The notes: a model not told the origin generated them from the sequence alone. A stretch of 64,000 nucleotides of DNA from Beta vulgaris subsp. vulgaris (GCF_026745355.1 NC_079209.1:51878828-51942827); one strand, 5' to 3'. Numbered from the stretch's first letter, positions 11,391-23,853 are shown. A program made the numbers and translations.

Positions 11391-13380
11391 AGGAGGTGGG
11401 AGCTCCAACCATTGGGCTCCCACATGATTCTCGTGTTGTAACTATTTCTAAATGGTGGAAGTATTTTTTTAGATAGGTGAGTTGAAGCCATTGCAAAGAA
11501 GGGGGAAATTGAGGGTACCTCTAGCAAGAGGTGAGAATGTGAGATACAATCCCAAATGTATTGAAAGTGTTGTCAATACCACTAGGTTATCACCTGGCCC
11601 GCAAGTGAAATTACAAATGTACAGGGTAATATCAAGTTTTTTTATAAATCTAAAAGGTTAAATATTAAGGTAAAGGTCATAAAATGGTCAAATGATATAA
11701 TTACATATAGTATGTTATTGTTATAGTTATTTTCATATGTATTTAAAATAGAGATTGAATACTATGTAAATGTATTTTCATAAGTTATATTGTAATGAAT
11801 CTTATTTTGAACCATATTTCGAGCACTTCTAATAGTATACAAATTATGATGTTTCGAATTATACAGTAATAGTTATATTCAATTTACATAGCGTAATAAT
11901 TTATGCTGTTTATTCAAAACCAAATTCTATTTCTTTTTATCCAAAAATCATATTTATATTAGTTTAGAACTCGGTTATTTTTTTTAATTAAAAATTTGGC
12001 ATTGACGGAAAATGGGGTCGAAACATAAGAAATGTAAATAATGTGCTTTACATATGTTTGGTTTTAGTGAGTCATGTCCTCGTAAATTTTCTTTTTTCAA
12101 GTCTTCTTTTGACAGATTTTTTTATTACGTGCTATCGTGAATTTTTTTTTATTTACGTATAGTATGCCCCGGCCACCAGCATATTTTTTTTTTTATGCCC
12201 CACACTTCTTCCTCAGCCAGGCTTGGGCGAATATATAATATAGAATTAATAGAAATTCCGAAAAATAACACTTCCGAAAGTTAAAATTGAACCTTTTTAA
12301 AATAGTTGTTTTTCACAAAAAATTGTATCTTAAATGTTACAAATTTTGCTAGTATTGGAATGGATGGATTACTGGAATCCACACTCACATTCTAAACCAA
12401 AATGCTTGTTGTGTGCTCTCAAGGCTATCGAACTCCGTGACTTATGTGGGTTTGAGAAGCAAGTAAAAATGAGAGAGTATTTCTTGTAAACTGCTGCAAG
12501 GTCGCGGGTAGTGAAGAACTACGCAGCGTGCCATCAAGATGCAGGGGAAGAAATGAGGGTCTCTAGCCTGTGTGAATATACTATTTGTAGTTTGTACCCA
12601 TGGCAATTCATCACCTTTCTAGTTTCCCTTATCTGTTTGATGTGCTGGTGAATTGCTTCACCTTTGTTTCAGTTGGTTGGTTAGACATGATGCATTAACT
12701 TTTCAATCTCTTATTTGTTAATGCTAATTCCTGTTTCTAACAAACCATGCATTCTATTCTTGCAACTAGAATTAACACTGTACTTGGGACTATTCGCAGT
12801 AAGTTAAGCATGTGCAGATTGGTGATAGATCACTACTTAACTTGTCTTCTTGACTTGTGATATCTTGCATAATCAGAACATCCTCAAGCTAGCATTTTGT
12901 TCCGGGATCTTGGCCTCTCTTTGAACCTCATCATTACGGCTGCCTGTGCAGCTGTGCTACCATCATCTTAGAGGGATTATGTTTCTTGTCATTGTAGAAA
13001 TTGACATAATATACTAAATTCAGAAGGACATCTCTGTGTAATTAGGCTGTTTGAAGAAGCTTATGATGATTCAATAGAACTGCAAGGTTAGATTCTAAAT
13101 TCCAGACCACTCTAAAGTGTTAATTAAGGGAGTTTCTACAGTGTTTAGTAAGGGCTCAAAGTGTGATAAAGTCCAAAATGGACCAATATTTTTGTTGATT
13201 TTACAAGGTTTGAAGAAATCCGACATGAAGTTAAGCCAACAACTAAATCATCACAGTAACATAAATGATTTTTTGTTAATTAAATCCAGATAGTACGACT
13301 AATATCAAGTTTCAAGCATACTAACATAACAGTAGGAACTTCTGAAATGACAAATTTTAGCAAGCTGATCAAAATTTATA
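11391..13380. other. Intergenic DNA, no gene recognised
   Basis: The sequence is AT-rich with poly-T runs. Near 12340-13100 the base composition is more even, but no open frame with plausible splice sites stands out. It may be 3' flank of the F-box gene or decayed sequence. Confidence 0.35.
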
Positions 13381-13383
13381 TGG

Positions 13384-13503
13384 TCAAAAGCTCCAGCTCC
13401 CAATGCCCAGTAAAACTTCGTCGTCGCCAAGCATGACTTCATCAGAATCCTCAAGTGCAGTATACCTCAGCTTTACTGATCCCCCACACGGCCACACCTC
13501 CAT
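13384..13503 (-). CDS. Possible 39-aa ORF or extra 3' exon, unknown
   Basis: A minus-strand ATG (13503) to TGA (13384) frame encodes 39 residues starting MEVWPCGGSVKLRYTALEDS, with acidic runs later (EDSDEV, GDDEV). The composition is more protein-like than surrounding noise. It lies 270 bp beyond the stop of the F-box gene on the same strand, so it could be a lost last exon, an alternative 3' exon or a chance frame. I recognise no family. Confidence 0.25.
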   Translation of the reverse strand: MEVWPCGGSVKLRYTALEDSDEVMLGDDEVLLGIGSWSF

Positions 13504-13770
13504 AACAAAAATAAAAATGATATCATTCTCAAATGGTATTAAATTCCATTAGAGGAAAGAAAAATTATGGGTACATAAAAGTCTTATTTCATTCAGAAAC
13601 TTCAGAGCAGGTTATCAGAACTGAAGACCCAAATACTGAAATCATATATTCATATTTTTGAGTTCAGAGAGAAGCTCTAGTTTCAACTACATTATATATT
13701 GCCAGCGCAAATGATGTCTGCACTCTCCAACATACCTGTAAATCAAGTGTCTGATCGGTCTGTGGTTACC

Positions 13771-15567
13771 TTATCCAGCTTCATCTTCACATTCTGACCA
13801 ATCAAATTCAATGTCACTATCCTCGGACATGCAGGCATTATCTTCACCAACAATGATAATTTCACATTGATTTGAGGCTCTAGGGAGAGTTAACAACATC
13901 TTCAAAATCTCGTTCTCTGCCATAGCATCGAGCCAAGGGCGTGTATGGATCTTTAATTCGTTGAGTAGTGCGCTGTTGCTTAAGAAATATCTTACTACTT
14001 CAAAACCTACTTCCACATCAAAGCCATAATATTCAATTTTTTCAAGGGATAGCCCATTTCTTTTGATATTATTAATGTTAGGCCAATCATGCATCAACTG
14101 CGGAAAAGTGACAACAAAAGAGCTCAGTCAAAGAATAGTTTTCCGAAGACTCATTTAGAAAGAGAGTAAAAATGTAAACATGCTAATCAAGTTCTAGTCT
14201 TTTAGGTCAAACACATAACATATGTACCTTGTGAATGATTAAACATTGAAGATGTGGAGCATATCTGAGGATTTGTAGTACTATTGACCAGGAAGTAAAT
14301 CCTACTTCCAAGCGAGTCAAATTCTGGAATACTGGCAGCTGATTATGGTAATTAGAACCCTACGAATCATAATTTAACGGATACTATTAGAAACTTAGGC
14401 CACTCAAGGTTTTCTATGGGGTGATAAAAAGGAATGTGAGTAAACAGCTGAATTGAACATGCTGTTGAAGTTGAATTTATTTAACTTTATTCCTACATTA
14501 CTCAATAATCCTAATAGTTAACACTTACCCTGAGCAATGAGCATACGACATATCATCTATAAAAATTGAGAACATTATGGAGTAAAACAAATCTAGAAGA
14601 AGGTTTTATGATAGACATAGAACAACTATAAGATAAAAATGACGGCATACAGAGAGATAGGAGGACTTACATCCAGAATAATACTGTGTAGTACCAAAGT
14701 CTTGGTGTAACAAATTTTCTGAAGAAGCTTAATCCATCTGACGGTTGAAGTCCAAATGTGAAGTCTTGCTTCCACCAATGAACATAGCTCATTCACCACA
14801 GATTGCAGGATCCGACGAATTGATAGGTGAAGAACTTTTAGATTAGGTGTTTTGATCAGGAATGCTTCTTCAATATTAAGTGTTACAATTCTCAGTGTTT
14901 TGAGTGAAGAGGAACTAACTGAAATCTCTTTAAGTCCCTTGCAACGATCAATATTCAGTTCTTTAAGGACTTCACTACTGGATAAGATGCTGGACAAAGG
15001 ATCATCCTTGTTCAAAAACACAACTTCACTAAGAGAAAGGATCTGAAGACATGGAAGATCAAATGAAGCCAGCATGTCGAGCTCAAATGGGCCTTCTAGT
15101 TTTAGGACAGTTAACTTTTCTTTATCAACAAAGAAGTTTGAGGGTATCTTGACAGAAAAATGCTTAGATATAACACAAAGCTCAAGAACGCAACGCCTAG
15201 CTATAACAAGCATCCATTCATAGACATGTATAGGGAGAAACCCCTTGTAGGCCTCAAAATGGACGCGTTCTAGACAAGGGGATCCATTAAGGAGTAAAAA
15301 CCTGTTAACATAGTTCTTAAATCTAACAAACTGTATTTCATTGAAGTTGATGTCTGAGCTTGTCATAGAAGATGGAAGATCCATGAAATCAAGGACAGGA
15401 ACGTCAGTCCAAACATACATCCATCTCTTTGATAGTATGCTTGTAGCAACAGCACATCTTGTTGGGAGAAATGCAAGAATATGACAGAGAAGTTTGTCAG
15501 GTAATTCATTGATCCGATTTGCAGTTTCCAAGTTGAAAGGTTTTTTAAGATGCTTTGATTGAATCAT
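13771..15567 (-). CDS. F-box/LRR/FBD protein
   Basis: The likely role is substrate receptor of an SCF ubiquitin ligase, the F-box binding a SKP1-like adaptor; the target is unknown. Coding exons are 15567-14671 (299 aa), 14359-14228 (44 aa) and 14097-13771 (108 aa), all phase 0, giving 451 aa. The ATG at 15567 opens directly before the F-box at about residues 18-60 (INELPDKLLCHILAFLP, then SILSKRWMYVW). Irregular Leu-rich repeats follow at about 120-340. The C-terminus holds an FBD-like region (VVRYFLSNSALLNELKIH, then LPRASNQCEIIIVG) and a short acidic tail. Length and order match plant FBD/LRR F-box proteins, a large fast-evolving family in which orthology is rarely clear. Splice sites and frame agree throughout, so it looks intact. 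No clear TATA was seen; a SINE-like remnant and a Stowaway MITE lie upstream. Confidence 0.88.
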
Positions 15568-15704
15568 TTCTCTGCATAAAAATTACAAGATTCCAATATA
15601 TTAGCCAAATTATTAATCTAGCTAATGAGATACTCTCTTAGTTTCCTATAGATCCTCCCGTTCATCACACGACATTTTGATGGACTCATGAGAATCTGTA
15701 TTTT

Positions 15705-15835
15705 TATAATCTTAATTTTTCATAAGGGGAGATTTGAACTTGTGACCAGTCGTCCACAACACCTCAATCTTAACCATTAAGCCAAGGCATCCTTGGTTAC
15801 AATAAAAGATATTAATAATTGGAGACCCACGTAAA
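15705..15835 (-). mobile_element. SINE-like (tRNA-derived) remnant
   Basis: On the minus strand TGGCTTAATGGTTAAG resembles a Pol III A box, and AAGTTCAAATCTCC about 35 bp on resembles a B box, as in plant SINEs. No poly-A tail or target duplication was established. Confidence 0.5.
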
Positions 15836-15928
15836 GCACAAGTGGGAGATCTTTAGAGAACGGACAAAGTATAACATTAGATATAGCTTGACAATTTCTA
15901 TACCAAACTAGATTCATCATAAGCAGTA

Positions 15929-16185
15929 CTCCCTCTGTTTCATTTTAATCTATACACACCTACATTTTTCACACATGCCAATGCAAAACTTTGAAGACAT
16001 ATATCTTTTGTATTTGTAAAAACTATAAAGAGTACATATTAATAAAAAACATGTTATGATGAATCTAACAAGATCTCATATGACTATATTTTCATCCGCG
16101 TATAAATCACAAAAAATGATGGTCAAAGTGAAATTTTTGAATAGTGTAAAATATCAAAGTGTAACAATTAAAATGAAACAGGGAG
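15929..16185. mobile_element. Stowaway-like MITE (CTCCCTCTGTTTC type)
   Basis: The 257-bp element has inverted ends CTCCCTCTGTTTCATTTTAA and TTAAAATGAAACAGGGAG, with TA duplications at 15927-15928 and 16186-16187. It lies about 360 bp upstream of the F-box gene. Confidence 0.87.
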
Positions 16186-16187
16186 TA

Positions 16188-16683
16188 TTTAACAACAACT
16201 ATGAGCAATGTGGACTACTCCTCAAAAAAGAAAATGCAATGTGGACTAAATATTAGATAGATATGGATACTACGCAACTAGCATGGAGTTCATGTTTTGC
16301 ACTACAAAACAGCAATTTCTCGATCTCATGATAAACAGCAATTCATACTACAATAACAAATTTCCACAATTAGCTATGAAAGAATTCATAGGTAACCCCA
16401 TATTACACTATATCATTAATCAAATTACTCAACATACATTAAAAAAATCAATCAAAAAAATTAAGAAGCTAAACTGTATTCATACGTTACAGAAAAACTT
16501 TAAATTGGAGGGCAAACTATAGTGTGTGAAATGAAGTACCTCTATTCTTTCTCCAATGCTTCCAAGTTCTAAGAGTACATGTAACTTGAAGTAATGATGA
16601 AAGTCATTTATACTACTAATGCTAAACATAAATTAATTACAAAGTGGCGGATGAAAACCATTACTTAGCCCAATGTTAACAAT
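16188..16683. other. AT-rich intergenic DNA
   Basis: Nothing is recognisable; the open frames are short and Asn/Lys/Ile-rich, as expected of AT-rich DNA. Confidence 0.4.
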
Positions 16684-16685
16684 TA

Positions 16686-16919
16686 CTCCCTCCATCTCAA
16701 AATATAAGACACGTACTATGTTCAAGGTCGAACTTTGACTGTTAATTAATCTCAATATGTGTTGATAGAAAATTTTAAAAAATAATGTTATTGTAGTATT
16801 TTTCAAGACGAATCCAACTATATGAATTTTGTAATTTCATTTATTATATTATAAGAGATATTTGTGGTTAAAGCAAAGTTTCGTAAAGCACGAATGCCTT
16901 ATATATTTTGAAACGGGAG
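16686..16919. mobile_element. Stowaway-like MITE (CTCCCTCCATCTC type)
   Basis: The 234-bp element has ends CTCCCTCCATCTCAAAATATA and TATATATTTTGAAACGGGAG, with TA duplications at 16684-16685 and 16920-16921. Confidence 0.85.
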
Positions 16920-17389
16920 TATAAGAATGATTTTAAGAAGGATTAATTAGTACTTCTATCATCAAGATTCATTTACTTCTAATGCTAAATAAAGAATAAA
17001 CGCTTAATTAGTCCAATGAAAAGGATGGAAATGAAAATCATCAATTACAAGTAAATGAAGTACATTGAACAAGCTTTCAAAAAAAAAAAAAAAAATTACA
17101 TTGAACAAAAAAAGTTGAATTGATGCACTCAATGCATTGGCCCATTTGTTTATACTGACTATAAGATTTTAAGAAGGATTGACTAAAAATCCTGTTCAAT
17201 TTACTAGTGTTTGACTTTTGAATTCTTTGTTAATTTAACTAAAAAAAAATTAAGTTATATAAAAATTACCTTATCGTGAAAAACAAAATAAATCACATGC
17301 AAATTCCAACAACCAATTTCCTTCTATCTTTTTGCTTTTAAGTTGTCTTTAAAATTACCAAAAAATAATGTCTTTCAAATCCATACGTA

Positions 17390-17948
17390 GGGTCTGTTCT
17401 CTTCGTCATAAAACAGCTGAACTGAACTGAACTGATTGAAGTTGAACTGAACTGATTGGAGCTGAACTGAACTGATTGAAGTTGAACTGAACTGATTGGA
17501 GCTGAACTGAACTGAACTGATTGGAGCTGAACTGAACTGAACTGAATTGAATTGAATTGAATTGAATTGAATTGAATTAAATTAAATTGAATTAAATTGA
17601 ATGTAATAAATATATAAATAATATTTAAACAATAATAATATGAATATTAAATAATTATTATAATGATAAGTAATAATAATGAATAATAATAATAGTATTT
17701 TGGATATTTTCAAATGATAGTTATAAATAAATAATATTAATAATCATTAATTAATAATAATAATAATAATTAATGATAATTAATAATAATTATTTTATAT
17801 TATTTGTATTAATATATGAATACTTGATGATGATATATAATAACAATAATATGTAAGAAGTAAATTAATATTACTATTTTAATAATTAGATTTAATAATA
17901 TAATAATATTTAGTAATAAAAATAATGATTGGGTTGGACCGCGAAAAT
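17390..17948. mobile_element. Harbinger-like element with CTGAA arrays, copy 2, truncated
   Basis: The left end GGGTCTGTTCTCTTCG, the CTGAACTGAA array and the AATAAT-rich interior match copies 1 and 3. The match stops inside the conserved core near GGTTGGACCGCGAAAATTA, and the right third with its terminal repeat is missing. Confidence 0.78.
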
Positions 17949-17977
17949 TATACTGGAAAGGTTAGAGCAATAATCGT

Positions 17978-18186
17978 CTCTGATACCATGTTAATTTTTA
18001 GATTATATGAAAATAGGGATGGGTAATCCAATAAGGAGGAGGAGAGTTTAGCCCACTTAGAAGCTAGGAGGTTTCATCGTAAAACCAATTGGTGATAGAG
18101 TAACTCCTAATCTTACAAAGTGGTTTATCCTCTCCTTTTTCTCCAATGTGGGACACTCATAAGTGGGTTTTCAATGGATTTCAACA
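17978..18186 (-). mobile_element. LTR remnant with initiator-Met primer site (TRIM-like)
   Basis: On the minus strand a short TG...CA block (18186-17989, 198 bp, beginning TGTTGAAATCC) is followed at once by TGGTATCAGAG (17988-17978), the usual plant primer site complementary to initiator Met tRNA. The small LTR size suggests a TRIM. Internal DNA breaks off after about 30 bp beside the truncated Harbinger-like copy. No second LTR was found. Confidence 0.6.
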
Positions 18187-18365
18187 CTTAGAAACTTATC
18201 TATATTTTTGTTAATTAGTTATCAATTTATTGTTTATCGTGTTATGTTAATGGTGTGGGTTAGGAGAAGTAGAGTGAGAATTTTTTTTATTATAAAGATA
18301 ATATTATAAAATTGATAGGACCATTTTAAAAACAGAAAAAAAAAGTGGATAAACTAATACTCCAT

Positions 18366-18600
18366 CTATATATACGCCACGCGACACCTCTATTAGTCCA
18401 CTAGAATTGTCCAATGTACATAAGTCATGTCAATTCACAAAAGTAAAATTAGCTTGCAACAAGAATTGAACCCGTAACCTCTTGTTTTATACGTGACACA
18501 ATTACCATCTCAACCAACTTTTAATCATGCTTTTAAGTGTTCACATTATTATATTTGTACCTTTTAAATATTGAGTTTTCCTTAATATATTTTAATAGGA
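18366..18600 (+). mobile_element. Possible Helitron 5' fragment
   Basis: TCTATATATACGCCACGCG resembles the 5' ends of the Helitrons at 45417 and 46503. A following tRNA-like block (GAATTGAACCCGTAACCTC) parallels one in the Helitron at 46503. No 3' hairpin was found in this orientation. Confidence 0.3.
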
Positions 18601-18804
18601 GTGGAAAAAAAATGCATATCAAATCTAAAACACGATACCAGCCTGAGATAACCTCTGAACCCATATACTAGTCTAACTTCAAATACCAACCCGACGTAAC
18701 TTTTTTTTGTCGTCAAAAAAAAAAAACAAAGTTACGTGTAAACTAACCGCTAACCTCTAACCGCTAACCTCAAATAGATGAACATCAACGATATTAATGA
18801 ATAA

Positions 18805-18840
18805 CTAGGTTTTGGACCCGTGCATAATGCACGGGAACTT
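18805..18840 (-). mobile_element. Helitron 3' end
   Basis: On the minus strand the hairpin CCCGTGCATTATGCACGGG is followed by TCCAAAAC and then CTAG, with a host T next. A GC-rich hairpin close before CTRR is the Helitron 3' signature. I could not place its 5' TC end, which should lie to the right. Confidence 0.6.
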
Positions 18841-19035
18841 TAATACAATAAAAATGTTTATATATCCGCTACATTGAAAACATATAAACGATTATTTACG
18901 TCTACTTGATCAAAAACTTTGTATTTAAGAGAAATACACATTTATATTAATTATAAAGTTGTTTAACAGATACATGATATTCATATGTTTTGGAAGACTT
19001 CTTTTTAGAGCAAAACAAAATGTTTTAAGAAGCTA

Positions 19036-19296
19036 CTTCATCCATTTGTAGTCTAATATAACAATGAGATTTTTACACTATTCATTCACTATCATACCCT
19101 TTCACTATATATTGTTATTTTTATGTAAAGACAAATCTAGTCATGTGGGGTATTGTTAGATTCGTCTTGATATATACTTTCAAAATATCAAATGTGTATA
19201 ATTTTACTAAATAGTAAATAAAGATATTAATAGTAAAAATTGAGCATTGGCAAGCGTGAAAACCCAATTGCTGCAGTAGAAAAAGAACGGAGGAAG
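19036..19296. mobile_element. Stowaway-like MITE (family S1, diverged)
   Basis: The ends CTTCATCCATTTGTAG and ACGGAGGAAG are flanked by TA at 19034-19035 and 19297-19298. Inside are the family words AGTCATGTGG, TTAGATTCGTCTTGA and GCATTGGCAAGCGTGAAA. Confidence 0.75.
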
Positions 19297-19298
19297 TA

Positions 19299-21384
19299 TA
19301 ATATAGTCAGAAGCAATTATATCATCATAAGTAAAGCCAACAACACCTTAGGAGGAAGATTGGAATTCCAGATTTTCTTCCACACTTCCGATACAATAGA
19401 ATCGCCAACAACTGTATGGGAATTCTTAAAAAAATTAATAAAGTGATGGTCTTATTTAGTAGAACATACCAATTTTGGTGTAGCCCCATAGAAAGCCATC
19501 ATCTAAGGGTTGAGATGGTAAAGGTTAAGGATTTCAACCGCCTCAACAGGGAGAAAATTTGCACGAACTTGGTTTTCATCCCAGTAACCAGGGGGGGTCA
19601 ATCGTCTCAGAAATTCTCTCTACATTACATCTTCATTTTTTCCTCGAAATGGCCTTAAAGTATTAGACTTTCCATTATCTTCTGATATAGGAGTACTATT
19701 GGCAATTTTTACCAATGACTGAGAAATGGCTACATAAAATTGGCCATGACTGAAACTGGTCTCGGGAGATACAAACCCACCATGCGATAGGGATTGTCCT
19801 TGACTTTTGACACACGACCAACTAAAATTGCCTTTTTTGAAACCTCGAGGAAATTTGTTCCATCTGACGGAATGAGTACCATACGGGGTATAAATACCTT
19901 ATTCCACGTTGCTACCTAAAATGACCACAATTTCGATGATATATTGTATCATACTTTATTCCCCATTTCATCTGGTGGAATGAGTATCATACAGGGTTTC
20001 CCAACTCTACTTTTTTCCTAAATACCTTATTCCCCGTTACTACTTGAAATGATCACAATTTCGATGATATATTGTATCATACCTTATTTCCATTCCATCT
20101 GACGGAATGAGTATAATACAGGGTTTCTCAATTTACTTTTCACCTCCAAAGACTACCTCAAGTGACTTCAATGGTCCACAATTAACCCTTATTCATTAAT
20201 TTCTTCCTAAAACCAATTTTCGAATATATTAAGCGAACTAAAGTTTTAATATTCATAAGACTAATTTAGAAAATGTAAACAAATATAAATACGCACTACT
20301 TGTATAATATATGTGTGTTTTAAGGTTCTTTATAAGATGTACATTTCAATATTATCTTCTACATAAAGAAAAAAAAAAACCAAAACAAAGTTAAATAAAT
20401 TAACAACTTTTCCAATTCAATAACTTTATTTGATCTTTTCAAAACAGTTTCACTCTATTATAAACCAATTAAACTTGAATACTTATAAATCCCCCCCTTT
20501 TTTTTACATATAAGCTTGACAATTAACTCATCTTGTTGATTCACCTTCTAAATTAGTGTCGCAATGCTCATTAGATATCTCTCTTTCCAGTCTAATATCG
20601 TCCACACGATTTATGGTTTAAAAATTGTAACATTACTTTTATATAAAATTATAAGATAATTATTTTACTTGTAGTTCCCTAAAATGACCACAATTTTGAT
20701 GATATATTTTATCTTACATCATTCTCCATTTCATCTAACTGAATGAGTATTATACAATATTAATTATATAAGAAAATCATGGCGCTGCTTAACTTTAATG
20801 ATGAATAAGTGAGAAATATCTATTTTAGCAAGGAAACTATATTTAATCATGCATATAAGAAATAATTATTGATATCCTATAATGTCAACTACTTCATGAT
20901 TCACTCATACTTTCATATATAATTTGAGTTTAGGATGTTAAATTTATGAACAGTTATATTAGTTTTTTTTTTGCAAGAATAATTAGTTAAAGAATATTGG
21001 ATTATATTGAAGAAAAATAATTACTATTCTTAGTTTCTTAATACAGGCAACATATTTCTTTTTAGGATATTTCATAAAACTTGCAAAATAATTCGCAAAC
21101 TATTATAAAAATTAAAGAAAGCTTTATTTTATAATTTAAGCACATGTGTCATGTTTTCACTCTCTCTCCTACTCTTTTATTTTATAATTTTTATAGAATG
21201 GGCCAAATTCAAAGTGTGTGAATTTTCTTTAAAAATGATATTAGTATCAAGCGTAAGTTCATAAGTGTATGTACTTATATCGTTTGTTTCATTTGAATGT
21301 AAGAATGTGGGAAAATATTTGAGTGACCCTAGTCCCTAAGCCTAAGGTTGTCAACCTTCTTAGTCGCAATAATAGAATAATATA
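19299..21384. other. Intergenic DNA with degenerate repeats
   Basis: No gene is recognisable. Apart from the repeat block at 19862-20123 and an outlying copy near 20680-20760, the sequence is AT-rich and unstructured. Confidence 0.4.
19862..20123. repeat. Degenerate tandem repeat, unit about 108-127 bp
   Basis: The word CATCTGACGGAATGAGTA recurs at 19862, 19970 (changed) and 20097. Between them ATGACCACAATTTCGATGAT and ATTGTATCATAC recur in order. A fourth, more diverged copy lies near 20680-20760. Confidence 0.75.
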
Positions 21385-21387
21385 TTA

Positions 21388-21932
21388 GGGCCTGTTCTCC
21401 CCAGCTTATTTTCAGTTCAGTTCAGTTCAGTTCAGCTCTAATAAGTTCAGTTCAGTTCAGTTCAGCTCCAATAAGTTCAATTCAGTTCAGTTCAGCTCCA
21501 ATAAGTTCAGTTCAGTTCAGTTCAGATCAGTTCAGTTCAGTTCAGTTCAGTTCAGCTCTATTCTTTTATAACCATTTTGTTAAATATTATTATTATTATG
21601 TTGGTATAATTTATTTTACTAATTACTATTATTATTATTATTATTATTATTTAAATATACTTCCTCCGTTTCAAAATAAGTGCAACATTTGCATAGTGTT
21701 TACTATTCACAGTTTAAACTTTAATTAGCTTTGGTGATTTACATTTTAGGAAAAACATAGTCATGTGGGATCTTGTTAGATTCGTCTGAATGTGAATTTT
21801 TTTAATATCAACTTTTTATAATTTTTACTTATTGATAATTGAAGATATTAATGGTTAAAATAATGCATTGGCAAACGTGAAAACAAGAAGTGTTGCACTT
21901 ATTTATAAACAGAGGAAGTATATCATTACTAT

Positions 21933-21976
<44 letters not shown>

Positions 21977-22689
21977 GTTGTTGTTGTTTCTATATATTTT
22001 TTTTATTATAGCTTTACTAATTATTATTACTATTATTATTAGGAGGAACATGGTTTAGGTCAAAGCACAAATAAACCCACTTTTTTTAGCCCATAAACCA
22101 ATCAAATCGCGTCAAGACGGTTTATGATGTAATTTTCGCGGTCCAACCCAATCATTATTTTTATTACTAAATATTTTTAAATTATTAAATCTAATTATTA
22201 AAATAGTAATATTAATTTACTTCTTAGATATTATTGTTATTATATATCATCGTCAAGTATTAATATATTAATACAAATAATATAAAATAATTATTATTAA
22301 TTATCATTACTATCATTAATTATTATTATTATTAATTTATGATTATTAATATTATTTATTTATAACTATCATTTAAAGATATTCAAAATACTACTATTAT
22401 TATTATTCATTATTATACTTATCATTATAATTATTATTTAATATTCATATTATTATTGTTTAAAATATTATTTATATATTTATTACATTCAATTTATTTC
22501 AATGTAATATAATTCAATTCAATTTAATTCAGTTCAGTTCAGTTCAGTTCAGTTCAGTTCAGTTCAGTTCAGCTCTGATAAGTTCAGTTCAGTTCAGCTC
22601 CGATAAGTTCAGTTCAGTTCAGTTCAGCTTTGATAAGTTCAGTTCAGTTCAGTTCAGTTCAGCTGTTTTATGCCGAAGAGAACAGGCCC
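21388..22689. mobile_element. Harbinger-like element with CTGAA arrays, copy 3 (inverted)
   Basis: The inverted ends are GGGCCTGTTCTC on both sides, with TTA duplications at 21385-21387 and 22690-22692. The arrays read TTCAGTTCAG on this strand and lie just inside both ends. The conserved core (near 22030-22160) is the complement of that at 6147-6260. A complete Stowaway MITE is nested at 21660-21918. No coding capacity is seen. Confidence 0.85.
21660..21918. mobile_element. Stowaway-like MITE (family S1) nested in Harbinger-like copy 3
   Basis: The 259-bp element has ends CTTCCTCCGTTTCAAAATAA and TTATTTATAAACAGAGGAAG, with TA duplications at 21658-21659 and 21919-21920. It is very close in sequence to the copies at 5345 and 47572. 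Confidence 0.88.
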
Positions 22690-22692
22690 TTA

Positions 22693-23840
22693 ATATATAT
22701 CCAATAAATTGGAGAGAGAATTGCCATAGGTTAATGTTTTAATGTACTCTTGACCTTAACTTTTTAGTAGTGAGAAAAATATCCATTTTTATCTTTAAAC
22801 AACTTATCTTGTCTGACATTTTCTTAATTCTCCCTTAAGTTGTCTGAAAAATACTTAATTATTATATCTAAATTTGTTTAATCTTATCTAAATTTTCCAA
22901 ACTTATATTATCATAGTTATGTCAAAATTAGTTAAACTAGACAGATGCTTATATATTGGTTTTCATTTTTTTTTTTACCTAATTCAATTTCTTGAACATA
23001 TATATAGATGAACTCTTATTTTACCTCTCTCACTTTAACTTTGTTTTTTTTAAAAAAATACTTTTAGTATGTATTTGTCATGGATATGATTTTTTTATGA
23101 TTATCATATTAGCTTACCTAAACCACTTTGGGACTAAAAATTGAATATTTGAGTTGTTATTGTTTTTGTTATATGTAATCTCTAGTCATAATCATGGTGT
23201 GTTATATTTTTCAACAAAAATCATCTTTTTATTTCTTGTTTGGTAATAAAATAAACTTGCATTACTATTATTATTACATTTGCATATTTTCTTGAAGGGG
23301 CTAGCATCTCATGATAATGGTGTGTATTCATTACCAAAAGTGAATAATATTAAAAAAAATAACTTATTAGACCAATGTACCCATTGGCTTGAAATTAGGT
23401 AATTTTTAAATTAATTATATTATATAAGTTTGATAGGTGTGATGAAAAACTTAAAGTTGTTATACCAACGCACCCATTGGCTTGTACTTAGCTAATATTT
23501 GTTTTATATTTGAAATTTCATATTTTGACTTTTTGAGTATCTTGTATTAGTTAAAAACTTAAAGTTGTTATATCAATTCATCTTTTTCATTGTATATTTT
23601 CTCTCTCCTCTAAATTGGTATTTAGCTTGAAAATAATTCCATAACTGGTTTTGTGAAAATAATAAGAATGACCGCTAAGATAATATATGATTTTCGTTTT
23701 AAAAAAAAAGATAATATTTGATTTGTTTTCTTAATTGATAATTGGTTGATTGATTACTTTAGTTATTGTAGTTGATATTATTTCCTTCATTGTTACACAA
23801 TCGAAGGAATTAATTGATTATTGTTAAAATTATTTTTAGC
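22693..23840. other. AT-rich intergenic DNA
   Basis: No gene is seen. A phrase of the form CCAATGTACCCATTGGCTTG recurs diverged near 23372 and 23467, about 95 bp apart. The remainder is unstructured. Confidence 0.4.
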
Positions 23841-23843
23841 AAT

Positions 23844-23853
23844 GCCACGTGGC
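23844..23853. promoter_or_regulatory. G-box palindrome upstream of the IF-3 gene
   Basis: GCCACGTGGC is a perfect 10-bp palindrome around the CACGTG core, about 290 bp before the IF-3 start codon. Two more ACGT cores occur at about 23916-23924 and 24014-24020. G-boxes are bound by bZIP and bHLH factors and are common in light-regulated plastid-protein genes. Activity here is inferred. Confidence 0.45.

Noticed and set aside
17400..17580. Regular CTGAACTGAA spacing that at first looks like a CRISPR-type array
   Set aside because: There are no unique spacers; the words form a degenerate tandem array inside a plant DNA transposon.
17989..18186. Cassandra TRIM (5S-bearing LTR)
   Set aside because: I saw no 5S rRNA promoter boxes in the 198-bp block.
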